Below are positions 24,705-33,144 of a stretch of DNA of 64,000 nucleotides, in pieces. The notes under the pieces were generated by a model. That model was given only the letters and a program-made list of their open reading frames with translations, did no database searches and had not been told where the DNA came from. The position numbers and the translations under genes are program-made. The number at the start of each line of letters is the position of its first letter. The stretch's first letter is position 1. This DNA is from BACL11 sp945865535 (GTDB lineage: Bacteria > Bacteroidota > Bacteroidia > Flavobacteriales > BACL11): NCBI GenBank assembly GCA_947502765.1, contig CANNBA010000009.1:1-64000 (forward strand), in the 5' to 3' direction.

Positions 24705-25529
24705 ATGAAAAGATTTAACTTTAAAATAACAGTACTACTAATTGCTACTCTTGTATTTGGTTTTACTGCAAAAGCCCAACAATTTAAACCTAATACTGAG
24801 ATTGGACTTTTATTAGGAGCATCATATTATCTTGGAGACTTAAACACTGCTCATTTTAACCAGCCATTAGCTGGAGCAGGATTAATAATTAGGAAAAATA
24901 TTGACCAGCGCTTTGTTTATAAAGCGGAAATAATGTATCTAAACTTAAAATCTGATGAAAGAGAATCAGAAGATACAATTGCTTACAACAGAGGCTTACA
25001 TTTCAGATCCCCAGTTTACGAACTTTCTGGGCAATTAGAATTTAATTTCTTGCCCTATCAGCCAGGAAATCCACTTTATACTTGGACTCCTTTTATTTAT
25101 ACTGGTGTATCTCTTTTTAATTTTAATCCACAAGCAGAAGATTCTACTGGACAATGGGTTGATTTACAAGAATTAGGAACTGAAGGACAGGGAACAACAA
25201 CATTCCCAGATAGAGATAAATACTCTTTAATTCAATTTGCTATAGCTATGGGAGGAGGCGTGAAGATAGCTGTAAATGAATCTTTCAATATAATTTTGGA
25301 ATACGGAGCTAGAAAAACATTTACCGATTATCTAGATGATGTTAGCACTACTTACCCTGGAGCTGGAGTGTCCGGCATGTCTCCAGAAGCTCAGGCAATG
25401 TCAGATCCAACAGGCACTCATCTTAAAGGTGATCAAAGAGGGGATCCAGATAAAAAAGATTGGTATTCATTCGCAGGCATTACACTCTCATTTAAATTAA
25501 ATAACAACACCAAAGGTTGCTATCCGTAA
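24705..25529 (+). CDS. porG: PorG-like outer-membrane protein (DUF6089)
   Basis: About 274 residues from the ATG at 24705 (MKRFNFKITVLLIATLVFGF signal peptide, cleaved after KAQ); an ATG at 24699 is also possible. NTEIGLLLGASYYLGDLN opens the mature protein, and the rest is an eight- to ten-strand barrel ending WYSFAGITLSFKLN. In Porphyromonas gingivalis the type IX component PorG is encoded next to uppS and the bamA-ompH genes, exactly the order here. So this is probably the outer-membrane PorG that works with the T9SS ring. Name rests on family plus context. Confidence 0.8.
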   Translation: MKRFNFKITVLLIATLVFGFTAKAQQFKPNTEIGLLLGASYYLGDLNTAHFNQPLAGAGLIIRKNIDQRFVYKAEIMYLNLKSDERESEDTIAYNRGLHFRSPVYELSGQLEFNFLPYQPGNPLYTWTPFIYTGVSLFNFNPQAEDSTGQWVDLQELGTEGQGTTTFPDRDKYSLIQFAIAMGGGVKIAVNESFNIILEYGARKTFTDYLDDVSTTYPGAGVSGMSPEAQAMSDPTGTHLKGDQRGDPDKKDWYSFAGITLSFKLNNNTKGCYP

Positions 25530-25543
25530 TTCGCAAATCTTAA

Positions 25544-26269
25544 ATGAGTCAAAAAATAGATACCGATAATTTGCCAAAGCATATTGCCATTATTATGGAT
25601 GGCAATGGAAGATGGGCAAAATCCAAAGGGAAACTTAGGGTTTTTGGGCATAAAAATGGAGTAACCGCAGTAAGAGACACTGTTGAGGCTGCTGCTGAAA
25701 TTGGAATTCAATTTTTAACTCTTTATGCTTTTTCTACTGAAAATTGGGAGCGCCCAGAATCTGAAGTAAATGCACTGATGACATTATTAGTTACTGCAAT
25801 TAATATGGAGACTAAAACTTTGATGGAAAATAATATTAAACTCTCTACAATTGGGGATACTAACAGCTTGCCCTCAAAAGCGAAAAAGGAACTGCTTGAA
25901 GCAATAAACAAAACAAAAGACAATAATAGAATGACTCTGATTCTTGCTCTTAGTTATAGCGGTAGATGGGATATACTAAATGCTACAAAAAACTTAATCG
26001 CTGATGGCATTGATCCTAATGTTATAAACGAGCAAGTTTTTCAGCAATATCTTACCACAAAAAGCGTTCCTGAGCCTGAGTTATTAATCAGAACAAGTGG
26101 CGAATACCGAATTAGTAATTTTTTACTTTGGCAAATTGCATATTCAGAATTGTATTTTACAGACACATTGTGGCCTGATTTTAGAAGGATCGATTTAGAA
26201 AAAGCAATTTTGGATTATCAAAATAGAGAAAGAAGATTTGGAAAAACAACAGAACAAATACAAAATTAA
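25544..26269 (+). CDS. uppS: Isoprenyl transferase (undecaprenyl diphosphate synthase)
   Basis: 241 residues. IAIIMDGNGRWAKSKGK carries the catalytic Asp of the cis-prenyltransferase, then GHKNG, TLYAFSTENWERP, and LLIRTSGEYRISNFLLWQIAYSE cut to its key residues (RTSGE, RISNFLLWQ, SELYF). It builds the C55 carrier lipid for peptidoglycan and surface glycans. The start is 14 bases after porG and the stop 4 bases before the likely bamA start. Confidence 0.96.
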   Translation: MSQKIDTDNLPKHIAIIMDGNGRWAKSKGKLRVFGHKNGVTAVRDTVEAAAEIGIQFLTLYAFSTENWERPESEVNALMTLLVTAINMETKTLMENNIKLSTIGDTNSLPSKAKKELLEAINKTKDNNRMTLILALSYSGRWDILNATKNLIADGIDPNVINEQVFQQYLTTKSVPEPELLIRTSGEYRISNFLLWQIAYSELYFTDTLWPDFRRIDLEKAILDYQNRERRFGKTTEQIQN

Positions 26270-26273
26270 GATT

Positions 26274-28790
26274 TTGAAGAACATTGCACTACTAATAATT
26301 AGTCTTATAAGCTTTACCATTACAGCTCAAACAAATGATAGTCTGGATTACTCCAATCCAAAAACCTATGAAATTGGCGGAATAATGGTAACTGGAGCTG
26401 ACAACTTAAATAGTAGTACTCTTATTGCTATTTCCGGATTAGTAATTGGAGAGCCCATTAAAATTCCAGGAGATGAAATCACAAAAGCTATTACCAAACT
26501 TTGGGAGCAAGGATTATTTTCAAATGTAGATATTGCTATTGAAAAAATAGTAGACAATACACTATTTTTAACAATCAAACTAAAAGAACATCCTAGGCTT
26601 TCAAAATTCAAATTTACAGGTAAAAAAGTAAGTAAAGCTGATATTACAACACTAAAAGAAGAACTTAAACTGATGAGAGGAGAAGTGCTCACTCAAAACC
26701 TGATTAATAATAGTATTAACGCGATAAAAAAATATTACATCAATAAAGGTTTTTATAATACAAGCGTAAGCTATGTAACAACTACTGATACAACCACAGC
26801 AAATTCTCAAGACCTAATTTTTAATATCACCAAAGCAGAGAAAGTAAAAATAAAAGAGATCATTATAAAAGGGAGAAGTGAAATTATAAATGAAAATAAG
26901 ACGATCTTAAATAGAAAAGACTCTATTTATGCAGTTAGTGATTACAAGCTCAAAAAGAGCATGAAAGAAACAAAATCTAAAAGTTTTTGGAGGTTTTGGA
27001 AAGTCTCAAAATTTATAGACGCTAATTATGAAGAGGATAAAAAAAATGTTATTGCAAAATACAATGAAGTAGGTTATAGAGATGCTCGAATTCAGCTCGA
27101 TACAGCATACATGAATAGTGATAAAACTATGACTATTGAAATAACCATAAATGAGGGAGATCCTTATAGATTTGGTGCGATTACTTTTGTTGGAAATACC
27201 GTTTATTCATCTGAAGAATTAACTCGGCAATTAGGAATTAAATCTAATGATGTTTTTGATCAGTCTGTTTTAGATGCTAGATTATTAGGATCAGCAGAAG
27301 GAACAGATATCAGTTCCTTATATCTTGATGATGGGTATTTATTTTTTAATGCAACTCCTGTTGAAATTGCAGTAACAGAAAGAAAAATTGATCTGGAAAT
27401 AAGAATTTATGAAGGGAAACAAGCTCGAATAAATAAAGTGATGGTAAAAGGAAATGAAAAAACAAACGATCATGTCATTATGCGTGAGTTAAGAACTCGC
27501 CCTGGTGATTTATTTAAGCGCTCTGATATTATGCGATCTCAAAGAGAGCTTGCTCAAATGCAATACTTTAACCCTGAAAAATTTGATGTAAAAGTGGATC
27601 CTGATCCTGCAAGAAATGAAGTTGACATCACTTATGTTGTTGAAGAAAAATCATCAGACCAAATTCAATTACAAGGCGGTTGGGGCGCTGGGAGGATTGT
27701 TGGTTCTTTAAGTTTAAATTTTTCTAATTTTTCTACAAGAAATATTTTCAAAAAAGACAAATGGACTCCACTGCCTTCAGGTGATGGCCAAATACTTTCT
27801 TTATCGGCTTCATCAAACGGTATTTACTATCAAAATTATAATATTTCATTTACCGAGCCTTGGCTAGGAGGGAAAAAGCCAAATTCTTTAACGGTATCAT
27901 TATACAAATCCGTATCTTCAAACGGGCAAGATGGTGATGACAGACAGGCTATTGAAATTACTGGAGTTAGTCTTGGAATAGGCAAAAAGTTGCAATTCCC
28001 AGATGATTATTTTTCTCTATATAATGGAATAAGTTTTCAGCAATATAAATTAATTAATAACGAATCCTTCTTTTCTTTTAGCAATGGTTATTCAAACAAT
28101 GTAAATTATACTATTAAACTAGGCCGAAATTCTGTGGATCAATTAATTTATCCAAGGAGGGGGTCTAATTTCTCTTTAAGTTTAAAAGTAACCCCTCCCT
28201 ACTCTATGTTTGATGGAGTTGATGATTATTCTACAATTTCTGATCAAGAAAAATACTCTTGGATAGAGTATTATAAGTGGAAGTTTAACTCCTCTTGGTT
28301 CTCTGCATTTACTGATAAATTAGTGCTAAATACTAGAATAGAGATGGGACTACTTGGAGCATACGATAATGGTTTGGGCGTTGCACCATTTGAAAGGTTT
28401 TATGTGGGGGGTGATGGTATGAGTGGAATGGGCTATCAATTTGACGGAAGAGAATTAATTTCATTAAGAGGTTATAGCAACAACTCTATTTCGCCAACAA
28501 CAGGAGCAACCATTTATAACAAATATACCACAGAGTTAAGATATGCCATTAGCTTAAACCCGAGCTCAACGGTATATGCCTTAAGTTTCTTAGAAGCGGG
28601 AAATGCATGGGATAATTTTGATAATTTCAATCCTTTTGGAGTTAAACGATCCGCAGGTTTTGGAGTAAGAATTATGCTACCTATGATAGGAATGATGGGA
28701 CTTGATTATGGCTGGGGACTTGATGACATTGCTGGAAAACCAGATGCAAATGGCGGTCAGTTTCATTTTTCTATAGGTCAACAATTTTAA
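26274..28790 (+). CDS. bamA: Outer membrane assembly factor BamA
   Basis: 838 residues from a TTG at 26274 (MKNIALLIISLISFTITAQ signal peptide). The longer ORF begins at another TTG, 26238, inside uppS and adds 12 charged residues ahead of the signal peptide, so it is unlikely. Five POTRA domains occupy about 30-460, including TVGNTVYSSEELTRQLG and VKGNEKTNDHVIMRELRTRPG-type motifs; the C-terminal barrel has RGYSNNSISP as the lid-lock motif and ends GGQFHFSIGQQF with terminal Phe. It folds and inserts outer-membrane proteins. Two periplasmic chaperone genes follow. Confidence 0.95.
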   Translation: MKNIALLIISLISFTITAQTNDSLDYSNPKTYEIGGIMVTGADNLNSSTLIAISGLVIGEPIKIPGDEITKAITKLWEQGLFSNVDIAIEKIVDNTLFLTIKLKEHPRLSKFKFTGKKVSKADITTLKEELKLMRGEVLTQNLINNSINAIKKYYINKGFYNTSVSYVTTTDTTTANSQDLIFNITKAEKVKIKEIIIKGRSEIINENKTILNRKDSIYAVSDYKLKKSMKETKSKSFWRFWKVSKFIDANYEEDKKNVIAKYNEVGYRDARIQLDTAYMNSDKTMTIEITINEGDPYRFGAITFVGNTVYSSEELTRQLGIKSNDVFDQSVLDARLLGSAEGTDISSLYLDDGYLFFNATPVEIAVTERKIDLEIRIYEGKQARINKVMVKGNEKTNDHVIMRELRTRPGDLFKRSDIMRSQRELAQMQYFNPEKFDVKVDPDPARNEVDITYVVEEKSSDQIQLQGGWGAGRIVGSLSLNFSNFSTRNIFKKDKWTPLPSGDGQILSLSASSNGIYYQNYNISFTEPWLGGKKPNSLTVSLYKSVSSNGQDGDDRQAIEITGVSLGIGKKLQFPDDYFSLYNGISFQQYKLINNESFFSFSNGYSNNVNYTIKLGRNSVDQLIYPRRGSNFSLSLKVTPPYSMFDGVDDYSTISDQEKYSWIEYYKWKFNSSWFSAFTDKLVLNTRIEMGLLGAYDNGLGVAPFERFYVGGDGMSGMGYQFDGRELISLRGYSNNSISPTTGATIYNKYTTELRYAISLNPSSTVYALSFLEAGNAWDNFDNFNPFGVKRSAGFGVRIMLPMIGMMGLDYGWGLDDIAGKPDANGGQFHFSIGQQF

Positions 28791-28821
28791 CTAAATTTGT
28801 AAACTTTTAAAAAAATAAATT

Positions 28822-29331
28822 ATGAAAAAGATTATATTCATTTTAGCAGTTAGTTTCTTAGTGGGTACAACTACACAAGCTCAGAAATTTGCATATGTAG
28901 ATACTGATTATATTTTGAACAAAATACCAGAATTCAAACAAGCTCAGGATAAATTAGATGATTTCTCAGCTGATTGGCAAAAAGAAATTGAAGGTAAATA
29001 TGCAGATGTAGAGCAAATGTACAGAGCCTACCAACAAGAACAAGTTTTACTAACTGATGAAATGAAAACTAAAAGGGAAGAAGCTATTATTGCCAAAGAA
29101 AATGCTGCAAAAAACTTACAGCAAAAATATTTTGGTCCTACAGGAGATCTTTATACCAAAAGACAAGAATTAATAAAGCCTATACAAGATAAAATTCAAA
29201 ATGCTATTCAGCAATTAGCAGCAAATAATAAATATCAAATTATTTTTGATAGCTCTAGCGATTTAATACTACTTTATAAAGATAATAACCTTGATCAATC
29301 GGACAAAGTTTTGGAATTGATGGGCTATTAA
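28822..29331 (+). CDS. OmpH/Skp-family periplasmic chaperone (1)
   Basis: 169 residues. Signal peptide MKKIIFILAVSFLVGTTTQA, then KFAYVDTDYILNKIPEFKQA, a long heptad coiled coil and a beta end DLILLYKDNNLDQSDKV: the Skp/OmpH layout of three-armed holdases that escort outer-membrane proteins to BamA. It lies 31 bases after bamA. A second, diverged copy follows 38 bases on, as in other Bacteroidota (ompH1-ompH2). Confidence 0.92.
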   Translation: MKKIIFILAVSFLVGTTTQAQKFAYVDTDYILNKIPEFKQAQDKLDDFSADWQKEIEGKYADVEQMYRAYQQEQVLLTDEMKTKREEAIIAKENAAKNLQQKYFGPTGDLYTKRQELIKPIQDKIQNAIQQLAANNKYQIIFDSSSDLILLYKDNNLDQSDKVLELMGY

Positions 29332-29369
29332 TAACAACTGAAATTAACACTACTAACAAATACAACACA

Positions 29370-29867
29370 ATGAAAAAAATTACATTTTTAACCCTATTAA
29401 GTTTTTTAACTTTAACTTCATTTGCTCAAAATAAATTCGGATACATTGATTCGCAAGAATTATTAGAACTAATGCCCGAAAGAAAAGCAGCAGAAACTGA
29501 ACTTCAAAATTTTGGGAAAAGCTTAGAAACCCAATTAGGATCAATGACTGCTGAGTATCAACAGAGAGTACAAGAATATCAATCAAAGGAAGCTACTTAT
29601 AACGATTTAGTAAAACAAGATAAAGTTGCGGAAATTACAGGACTAGAAGAAAGAATTCAAAAATTTCAACAAAATGCTCAACAATCATTACAAAAAAAAG
29701 AACAGGAATTGTTGGAGCCTATTTTATCAAAAGCTAGAAAAGCAATTGAAGATGTGGCAACAGAAGGAGGATTTACTTATATCTTTGATAAAAGTCAAGG
29801 ATCAATTTTATATGCAAAAGAAAGCGAAAATGTTTTGGACCTTGTAAAAAAGAAATTAAAACTATAA
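29370..29867 (+). CDS. OmpH/Skp-family periplasmic chaperone (2)
   Basis: 165 residues. Signal peptide MKKITFLTLLSFLTLTSFAQ, then NKFGYIDSQELLELMPERKA, a coiled coil with many Gln/Glu heptads (about 45-125) and a C-terminal strand TYIFDKSQGSILYA. It is a tandem paralogue of the preceding gene (same start motif, diverged in the arms), probably a partner in the same hetero- or homotrimer pool. A terminator-like hairpin follows before murI. Confidence 0.92.
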   Translation: MKKITFLTLLSFLTLTSFAQNKFGYIDSQELLELMPERKAAETELQNFGKSLETQLGSMTAEYQQRVQEYQSKEATYNDLVKQDKVAEITGLEERIQKFQQNAQQSLQKKEQELLEPILSKARKAIEDVATEGGFTYIFDKSQGSILYAKESENVLDLVKKKLKL

Positions 29868-29886
29868 TCCAAAATTTCATCATTTT

Positions 29887-29914
29887 AAAAAGCATCCTTA
29901 GTGGTGCTTTTTTT
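29887..29914 (+). terminator. Terminator after the second OmpH gene
   Basis: AAAAAGCATC and GGTGCTTTTT pair (one wobble) around a short loop, followed by more T residues. It separates the envelope operon from murI. Confidence 0.65.
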
Positions 29915-29927
29915 ATATCTTTATATT

Positions 29928-30728
29928 ATGAAAAATTCTCCTATTGGCATATTTGATTCAGGTATTGGGGGCCTTACAGTAGCTAATGCCATAAAAAATG
30001 TATTGCCAAATGAAAATATCATTTATTTTGGAGATACCGAGCACTTACCTTATGGAGAAAAATCAAAAGAAGCCATACAAAGTTTTAGCAAGAAAATCAT
30101 CACTTTCTTAGTAGAAAAAAAATGTAAAATTATTGTTATTGCATGTAATTCTGCCTCATCAGTTGCTGATAAAAGTGTTACCAACATTGCAGGGAAGACC
30201 TCTGTTTTTAATGTAATTGATCCCGTTGTTATTGAAGTAGCAAAAATTTGCTCAGAAAATAATATTGGTGTTATTGGCACAAAAGCAACAATTAGCTCGG
30301 GCATTTATGAACGAAAAATAAAAGAAATACGCAGTAGTGCAAAGATTAATTCATTAGCCACTCCACTTTTAGTGCCTATGATTGAAGAAGGATTCATTAA
30401 TGAAACGATCAGTAATACCATTATTGCGAATTATTTATCTAATAAGAAGCTAGCAAATATTGACCATTTGATATTGGCTTGCACCCACTATCCTTTAATT
30501 CAGCAGGAAATAAAAGATTATTATAAAGGAAATGTGAATGTGATTGATTCTGCCAATATTGTTGCAAAGTATATTGCCAAACAACTTAAAGAGGCTGATT
30601 TGCTAAATAATGGAAAGTCAACTAAACATCATTTTTACGTTTCAAACTATACCGAATCTTTTGAAAAAAGCGCAAAATTCTTTTTTAAAGAAATGATTAC
30701 ATTAGAAGAAGTAAATCTGTTTGTTTAA
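29928..30728 (+). CDS. murI: Glutamate racemase
   Basis: 266 residues from the ATG at 29928 (MKNSPIGIFDSGIGGLTV); the ORF start at 29901 precedes the terminator stem's end and is rejected. FDSGIGG is the substrate loop, YFGDTEHLPYGEKS, IACNSAS with the first catalytic Cys and LACTHYPLI with the second are all present. It interconverts L- and D-glutamate for peptidoglycan. The 3' end overlaps the convergent carbonic-anhydrase-like gene by 4 bases. Confidence 0.96.
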   Translation: MKNSPIGIFDSGIGGLTVANAIKNVLPNENIIYFGDTEHLPYGEKSKEAIQSFSKKIITFLVEKKCKIIVIACNSASSVADKSVTNIAGKTSVFNVIDPVVIEVAKICSENNIGVIGTKATISSGIYERKIKEIRSSAKINSLATPLLVPMIEEGFINETISNTIIANYLSNKKLANIDHLILACTHYPLIQQEIKDYYKGNVNVIDSANIVAKYIAKQLKEADLLNNGKSTKHHFYVSNYTESFEKSAKFFFKEMITLEEVNLFV

Positions 30729-31240
30729 TCATTAAACCAAGACGAATACAGTACATAATTATCAGCTACTGCTTCAATTAATTGAGCCGTTTGCTGCTTA
30801 TTTAAATCCTTTACTTTTTTAGCTGGTACGCCTGCATAAATTGTTCCAGATGGAATATGAGTTCCTTCTAAAACTACTGCTCCAGCAGCTATAATGGAAT
30901 TACTCTCAACAACTGCTCCGTCCATTACAATGGCCCCCATACCAATAAGCACATTATCTTTAATGGTGCAGCCATGAACTATAGCATTATGCCCAACAGT
31001 TATATTATTTCCAAGTACAGTAGCTGCTTTTTGATAGGTACAATGAATTACTGCTCCATCTTGTATGTTTACTTTATTTCCTATCTTAATAGAGTTTACA
31101 TCTGCTCTTACTACAGCTGAAAACCAGACACTGCAATTATCCCCCATATACACCTCTCCAACAACTGTGGCATTCTCTGCCAAATACACATTTTTACCAA
31201 AAACGGGATTTTTGCCTTTTACACTTTTTATCAATGCCAT
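30725..31240 (-). CDS. Gamma carbonic anhydrase-family protein
   Basis: 171 residues of left-handed beta-helix hexapeptide repeats (NATVVGEVYMGDNCSVW, VRADVNSIKIGNKVNIQD, GHNAIVHGCTIKDNVLIGMG). The three expected zinc/iron histidines occur in VIHCTY, GHNAIVHG. Family members include gamma carbonic anhydrases and PaaY-like proteins; activity cannot be told from sequence alone. Start ATG at 31240 faces nfuA across 39 bases; both ends are convergent or divergent with neighbours, so it is monocistronic. Confidence 0.85.
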   Translation of the reverse strand: MALIKSVKGKNPVFGKNVYLAENATVVGEVYMGDNCSVWFSAVVRADVNSIKIGNKVNIQDGAVIHCTYQKAATVLGNNITVGHNAIVHGCTIKDNVLIGMGAIVMDGAVVESNSIIAAGAVVLEGTHIPSGTIYAGVPAKKVKDLNKQQTAQLIEAVADNYVLYSSWFND

Positions 31241-31255
31241 GCTATAGTTTGTTTG

Positions 31256-31263
31256 TATTTTTG
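31256..31263 (+). promoter_or_regulatory. -7 element of the nfu promoter
   Basis: TATTTTTG matches TAnnTTTG, 17 bases before the ATG at 31280. It shows that the longer ORF starting at 31253 is a shadow. Confidence 0.55.
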
Positions 31264-31279
31264 CACAAAAGTAAACATT

Positions 31280-31873
31280 ATGAATTATAGTATTTATGCT
31301 GAAAGCACTCCAAACCCTGAAGTGATGAAATTTGTGGCAAATAGAATGCTTGCCGATAAAAGTATTGAAATTACTACATTAGCAGAAGCTAAAGGAATTT
31401 CCATAGCTGAAGAATTGTTAAAATTTCCTTTTGTAAAAAGCATTTATTTAAGCTCTAACTTTATATCGGTTTCAAAAACTGGAACAATAGCATGGGAAAA
31501 TATTGCCATGCAATTAAGAATCTTTATTGCAGATCATTTAAATAGTAATGATATAAAAAATTATACTGAGAATCTTTCTTCAGAAAAAGTAGCTGTCGTA
31601 AATAATACTGATGATGACAAAATCACCATCAAAGAATTTACTGCTACTGAAAAAGAAATTGAAGCTATTTTAAATGAATATATAGCTCCAGCAGTTGAAG
31701 CTGATGGAGGTGCAATAACACTAAACTATTACAAAGACAATGTCGTTTGTGTTGATTTAAAAGGGGCGTGTAGTGGCTGCCCTTCTTCAACAAGCACTCT
31801 TAAAGGAGGAATAGAAGCTTTGCTAAAACAAAAAATAAATCCAGATATTGAGGTTATTGCTAATGAGAAATAA
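31280..31873 (+). CDS. Nfu-type iron-sulfur cluster carrier
   Basis: 197 residues from the ATG at 31280. The first 90 residues (YAESTPNPEVMKFVANRML, FPFVKSIYLSSNFISV) are the Nfu N-terminal domain; the second half (EIEAILNEYIAPAVEADGGA cut, VDLKGACSGCPSSTSTLKGG) is the NifU C-terminal domain with CSGC binding a [4Fe-4S] cluster. It delivers clusters to apo-enzymes; the neighbouring ferredoxin, KorB, NuoB and NuoI all need them. It overlaps the next gene by 11 bases. Confidence 0.93.
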   Translation: MNYSIYAESTPNPEVMKFVANRMLADKSIEITTLAEAKGISIAEELLKFPFVKSIYLSSNFISVSKTGTIAWENIAMQLRIFIADHLNSNDIKNYTENLSSEKVAVVNNTDDDKITIKEFTATEKEIEAILNEYIAPAVEADGGAITLNYYKDNVVCVDLKGACSGCPSSTSTLKGGIEALLKQKINPDIEVIANEK

Positions 31874-32573
31874 GCTTTTAATTCTTGTTCTAGCAATTGG
31901 TTTTTTTAATTTAAAAGGTCAAAATACTAGAACAACTTTTGGCTTGCAATACAAACCCATAATTCCCTCTGAATATTTTAATTCTTCTTATATTAATGAA
32001 AGTTCAGGAGATTATAATTTTAACTTAAGTCCAAAATACAGTAACTCATTTGGGATGGTATTAAGGCATAAAATAAACAACACTTTTTCCATAGAATCTG
32101 GATTGAACTACACCCAAAGAAATTACAAACTAAGCATAAGCAACAACGATCAAAATATTAATGACTTTACTACTTTTGGGATGAGGTCATACGAACTGCC
32201 TGTACAACTTTTAACTTATGTCCGTGCTTCTGAATTTTGGTATCTTAATGTTGCTTTTGGAATATCCCATAATGTACTGGCTTCTGATATTCTTTCCTCT
32301 GGAGAAAAAACAGAAGATTACTTTCAAAATACTTATAGAAAAAGTGGAGGATATAGAGCACTACTTGCAAATGTTGGAATGGAATATCAAAAGGAAGGAA
32401 AGGGACACTACTATATTGGTGCAAGCCTTCACCGTCCATGGACAGAGATAAGTAGGATTTACCCACAATATAAACAAGTAGATAATAATACTTTTAATGA
32501 TGATGACAAATTTTTTTTAGAAATGCTAGGTAATTTTATCACTATCGATTTCAGGTACTTTTTTGCTGAATAA
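31863..32573 (+). CDS. Small outer-membrane beta-barrel protein
   Basis: About 236 residues from the ATG at 31863 (MRNKLLILVLAIGFFNLKGQ signal peptide), which overlaps the Nfu stop by 11 bases. Alternating amphipathic strands with Tyr/Phe ends (TRTTFGLQYKPIIPSEYF, IESGLNYTQRNYKLSI, YELPVQLLTYVRASEFWYLN) and a final aromatic strand (FITIDFRYFFAE) indicate an eight-strand OMP_b-brl/PorT-like barrel. No specific family is certain. Translational coupling to nfu looks accidental rather than functional. Confidence 0.7.
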   Translation: MRNKLLILVLAIGFFNLKGQNTRTTFGLQYKPIIPSEYFNSSYINESSGDYNFNLSPKYSNSFGMVLRHKINNTFSIESGLNYTQRNYKLSISNNDQNINDFTTFGMRSYELPVQLLTYVRASEFWYLNVAFGISHNVLASDILSSGEKTEDYFQNTYRKSGGYRALLANVGMEYQKEGKGHYYIGASLHRPWTEISRIYPQYKQVDNNTFNDDDKFFLEMLGNFITIDFRYFFAE

Positions 32574-32600
32574 AAAAAGGGAAGCAATGCTCCCCTTTTT
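32574..32600. terminator. Bidirectional terminator between the barrel gene and the ferredoxin gene
   Basis: AAAAAGGG and CCCTTTTT with an inner AGC/GCT stem around a short loop. It serves convergent genes on both strands. Confidence 0.65.
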
Positions 32601-32619
32601 AAATATCTATTACCATCTA

Positions 32620-32937
32620 TTAAGCGTGTAGTTTTTCTTTTTTAGCCATCAATTCTTCTTTTGACTCTACACTATCATCATCTTGTATACAACAGTCAAC
32701 AGGACAAACAGCAGCACATTGAGGCTCTTCATGGAAACCTATACATTCAGTACATTTATCAGTTGCTATATAAAAAAATTCATCCGAAAAACCTCCATTT
32801 ACTCTTTCTTTATCATCTTGCATGGTAGTTCCATCAGAAAATTTCCAAGCTTCTTCTGGTGCGTAAATTGCATTATTAGGACATTCCGGTTCGCAGGCCT
32901 CACAATTAATACAGTCATCTGTTATTCTAATTGCCAT
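32620..32937 (-). CDS. 4Fe-4S dicluster ferredoxin
   Basis: 105 residues. CINCEACEPECP (9-20) and CTECIGFHEEPQCAAVCP provide the two CxxC...CP cluster sites, the second with the 8-residue insertion typical of alternate-pitch ferredoxins (YfhL/Allochromatium type); a short acidic-basic tail follows. It should carry electrons from KorAB. It is divergent from korA, with 207 bases and both -7 elements between them, and probably co-regulated with it. Confidence 0.93.
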   Translation of the reverse strand: MAIRITDDCINCEACEPECPNNAIYAPEEAWKFSDGTTMQDDKERVNGGFSDEFFYIATDKCTECIGFHEEPQCAAVCPVDCCIQDDDSVESKEELMAKKEKLHA

Positions 32938-32966
32938 TATTTTAGATTTTTAATTATTAATTGCTG

Positions 32967-32974
32967 CAAAAATA
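32967..32974 (-). promoter_or_regulatory. -7 element of the ferredoxin promoter
   Basis: The minus strand reads TATTTTTG, matching TAnnTTTG, 30 bases before the ATG at 32937. Confidence 0.5.
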
Positions 32975-33111
32975 GGAATTTTTTCAATTGTTTTTACATG
33001 TAGAATGAAATTTATAACTAGTCTAAATAAGAGAAACTAAAAATTATTAAAACAATGTTATACAACGGTAAAAAAACCATTTAAAAAGTATGTTAAATCC
33101 TCTAGCATATG

Positions 33112-33119
33112 TATTTTTG
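33112..33119 (+). promoter_or_regulatory. -7 element of the korA-nuo operon promoter
   Basis: TATTTTTG matches TAnnTTTG, 25 bases before the korA ATG at 33145. It is the only such element seen before the 13-gene run. Confidence 0.55.
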
Positions 33120-33144
33120 TGAACTTAAAAATTAGACTAATCGA

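Noticed and set aside
26238..26273. Upstream TTG start for BamA
   Set aside because: It would put 12 charged residues before the signal peptide and overlap uppS; TTG at 26274 gives a clean signal peptide.
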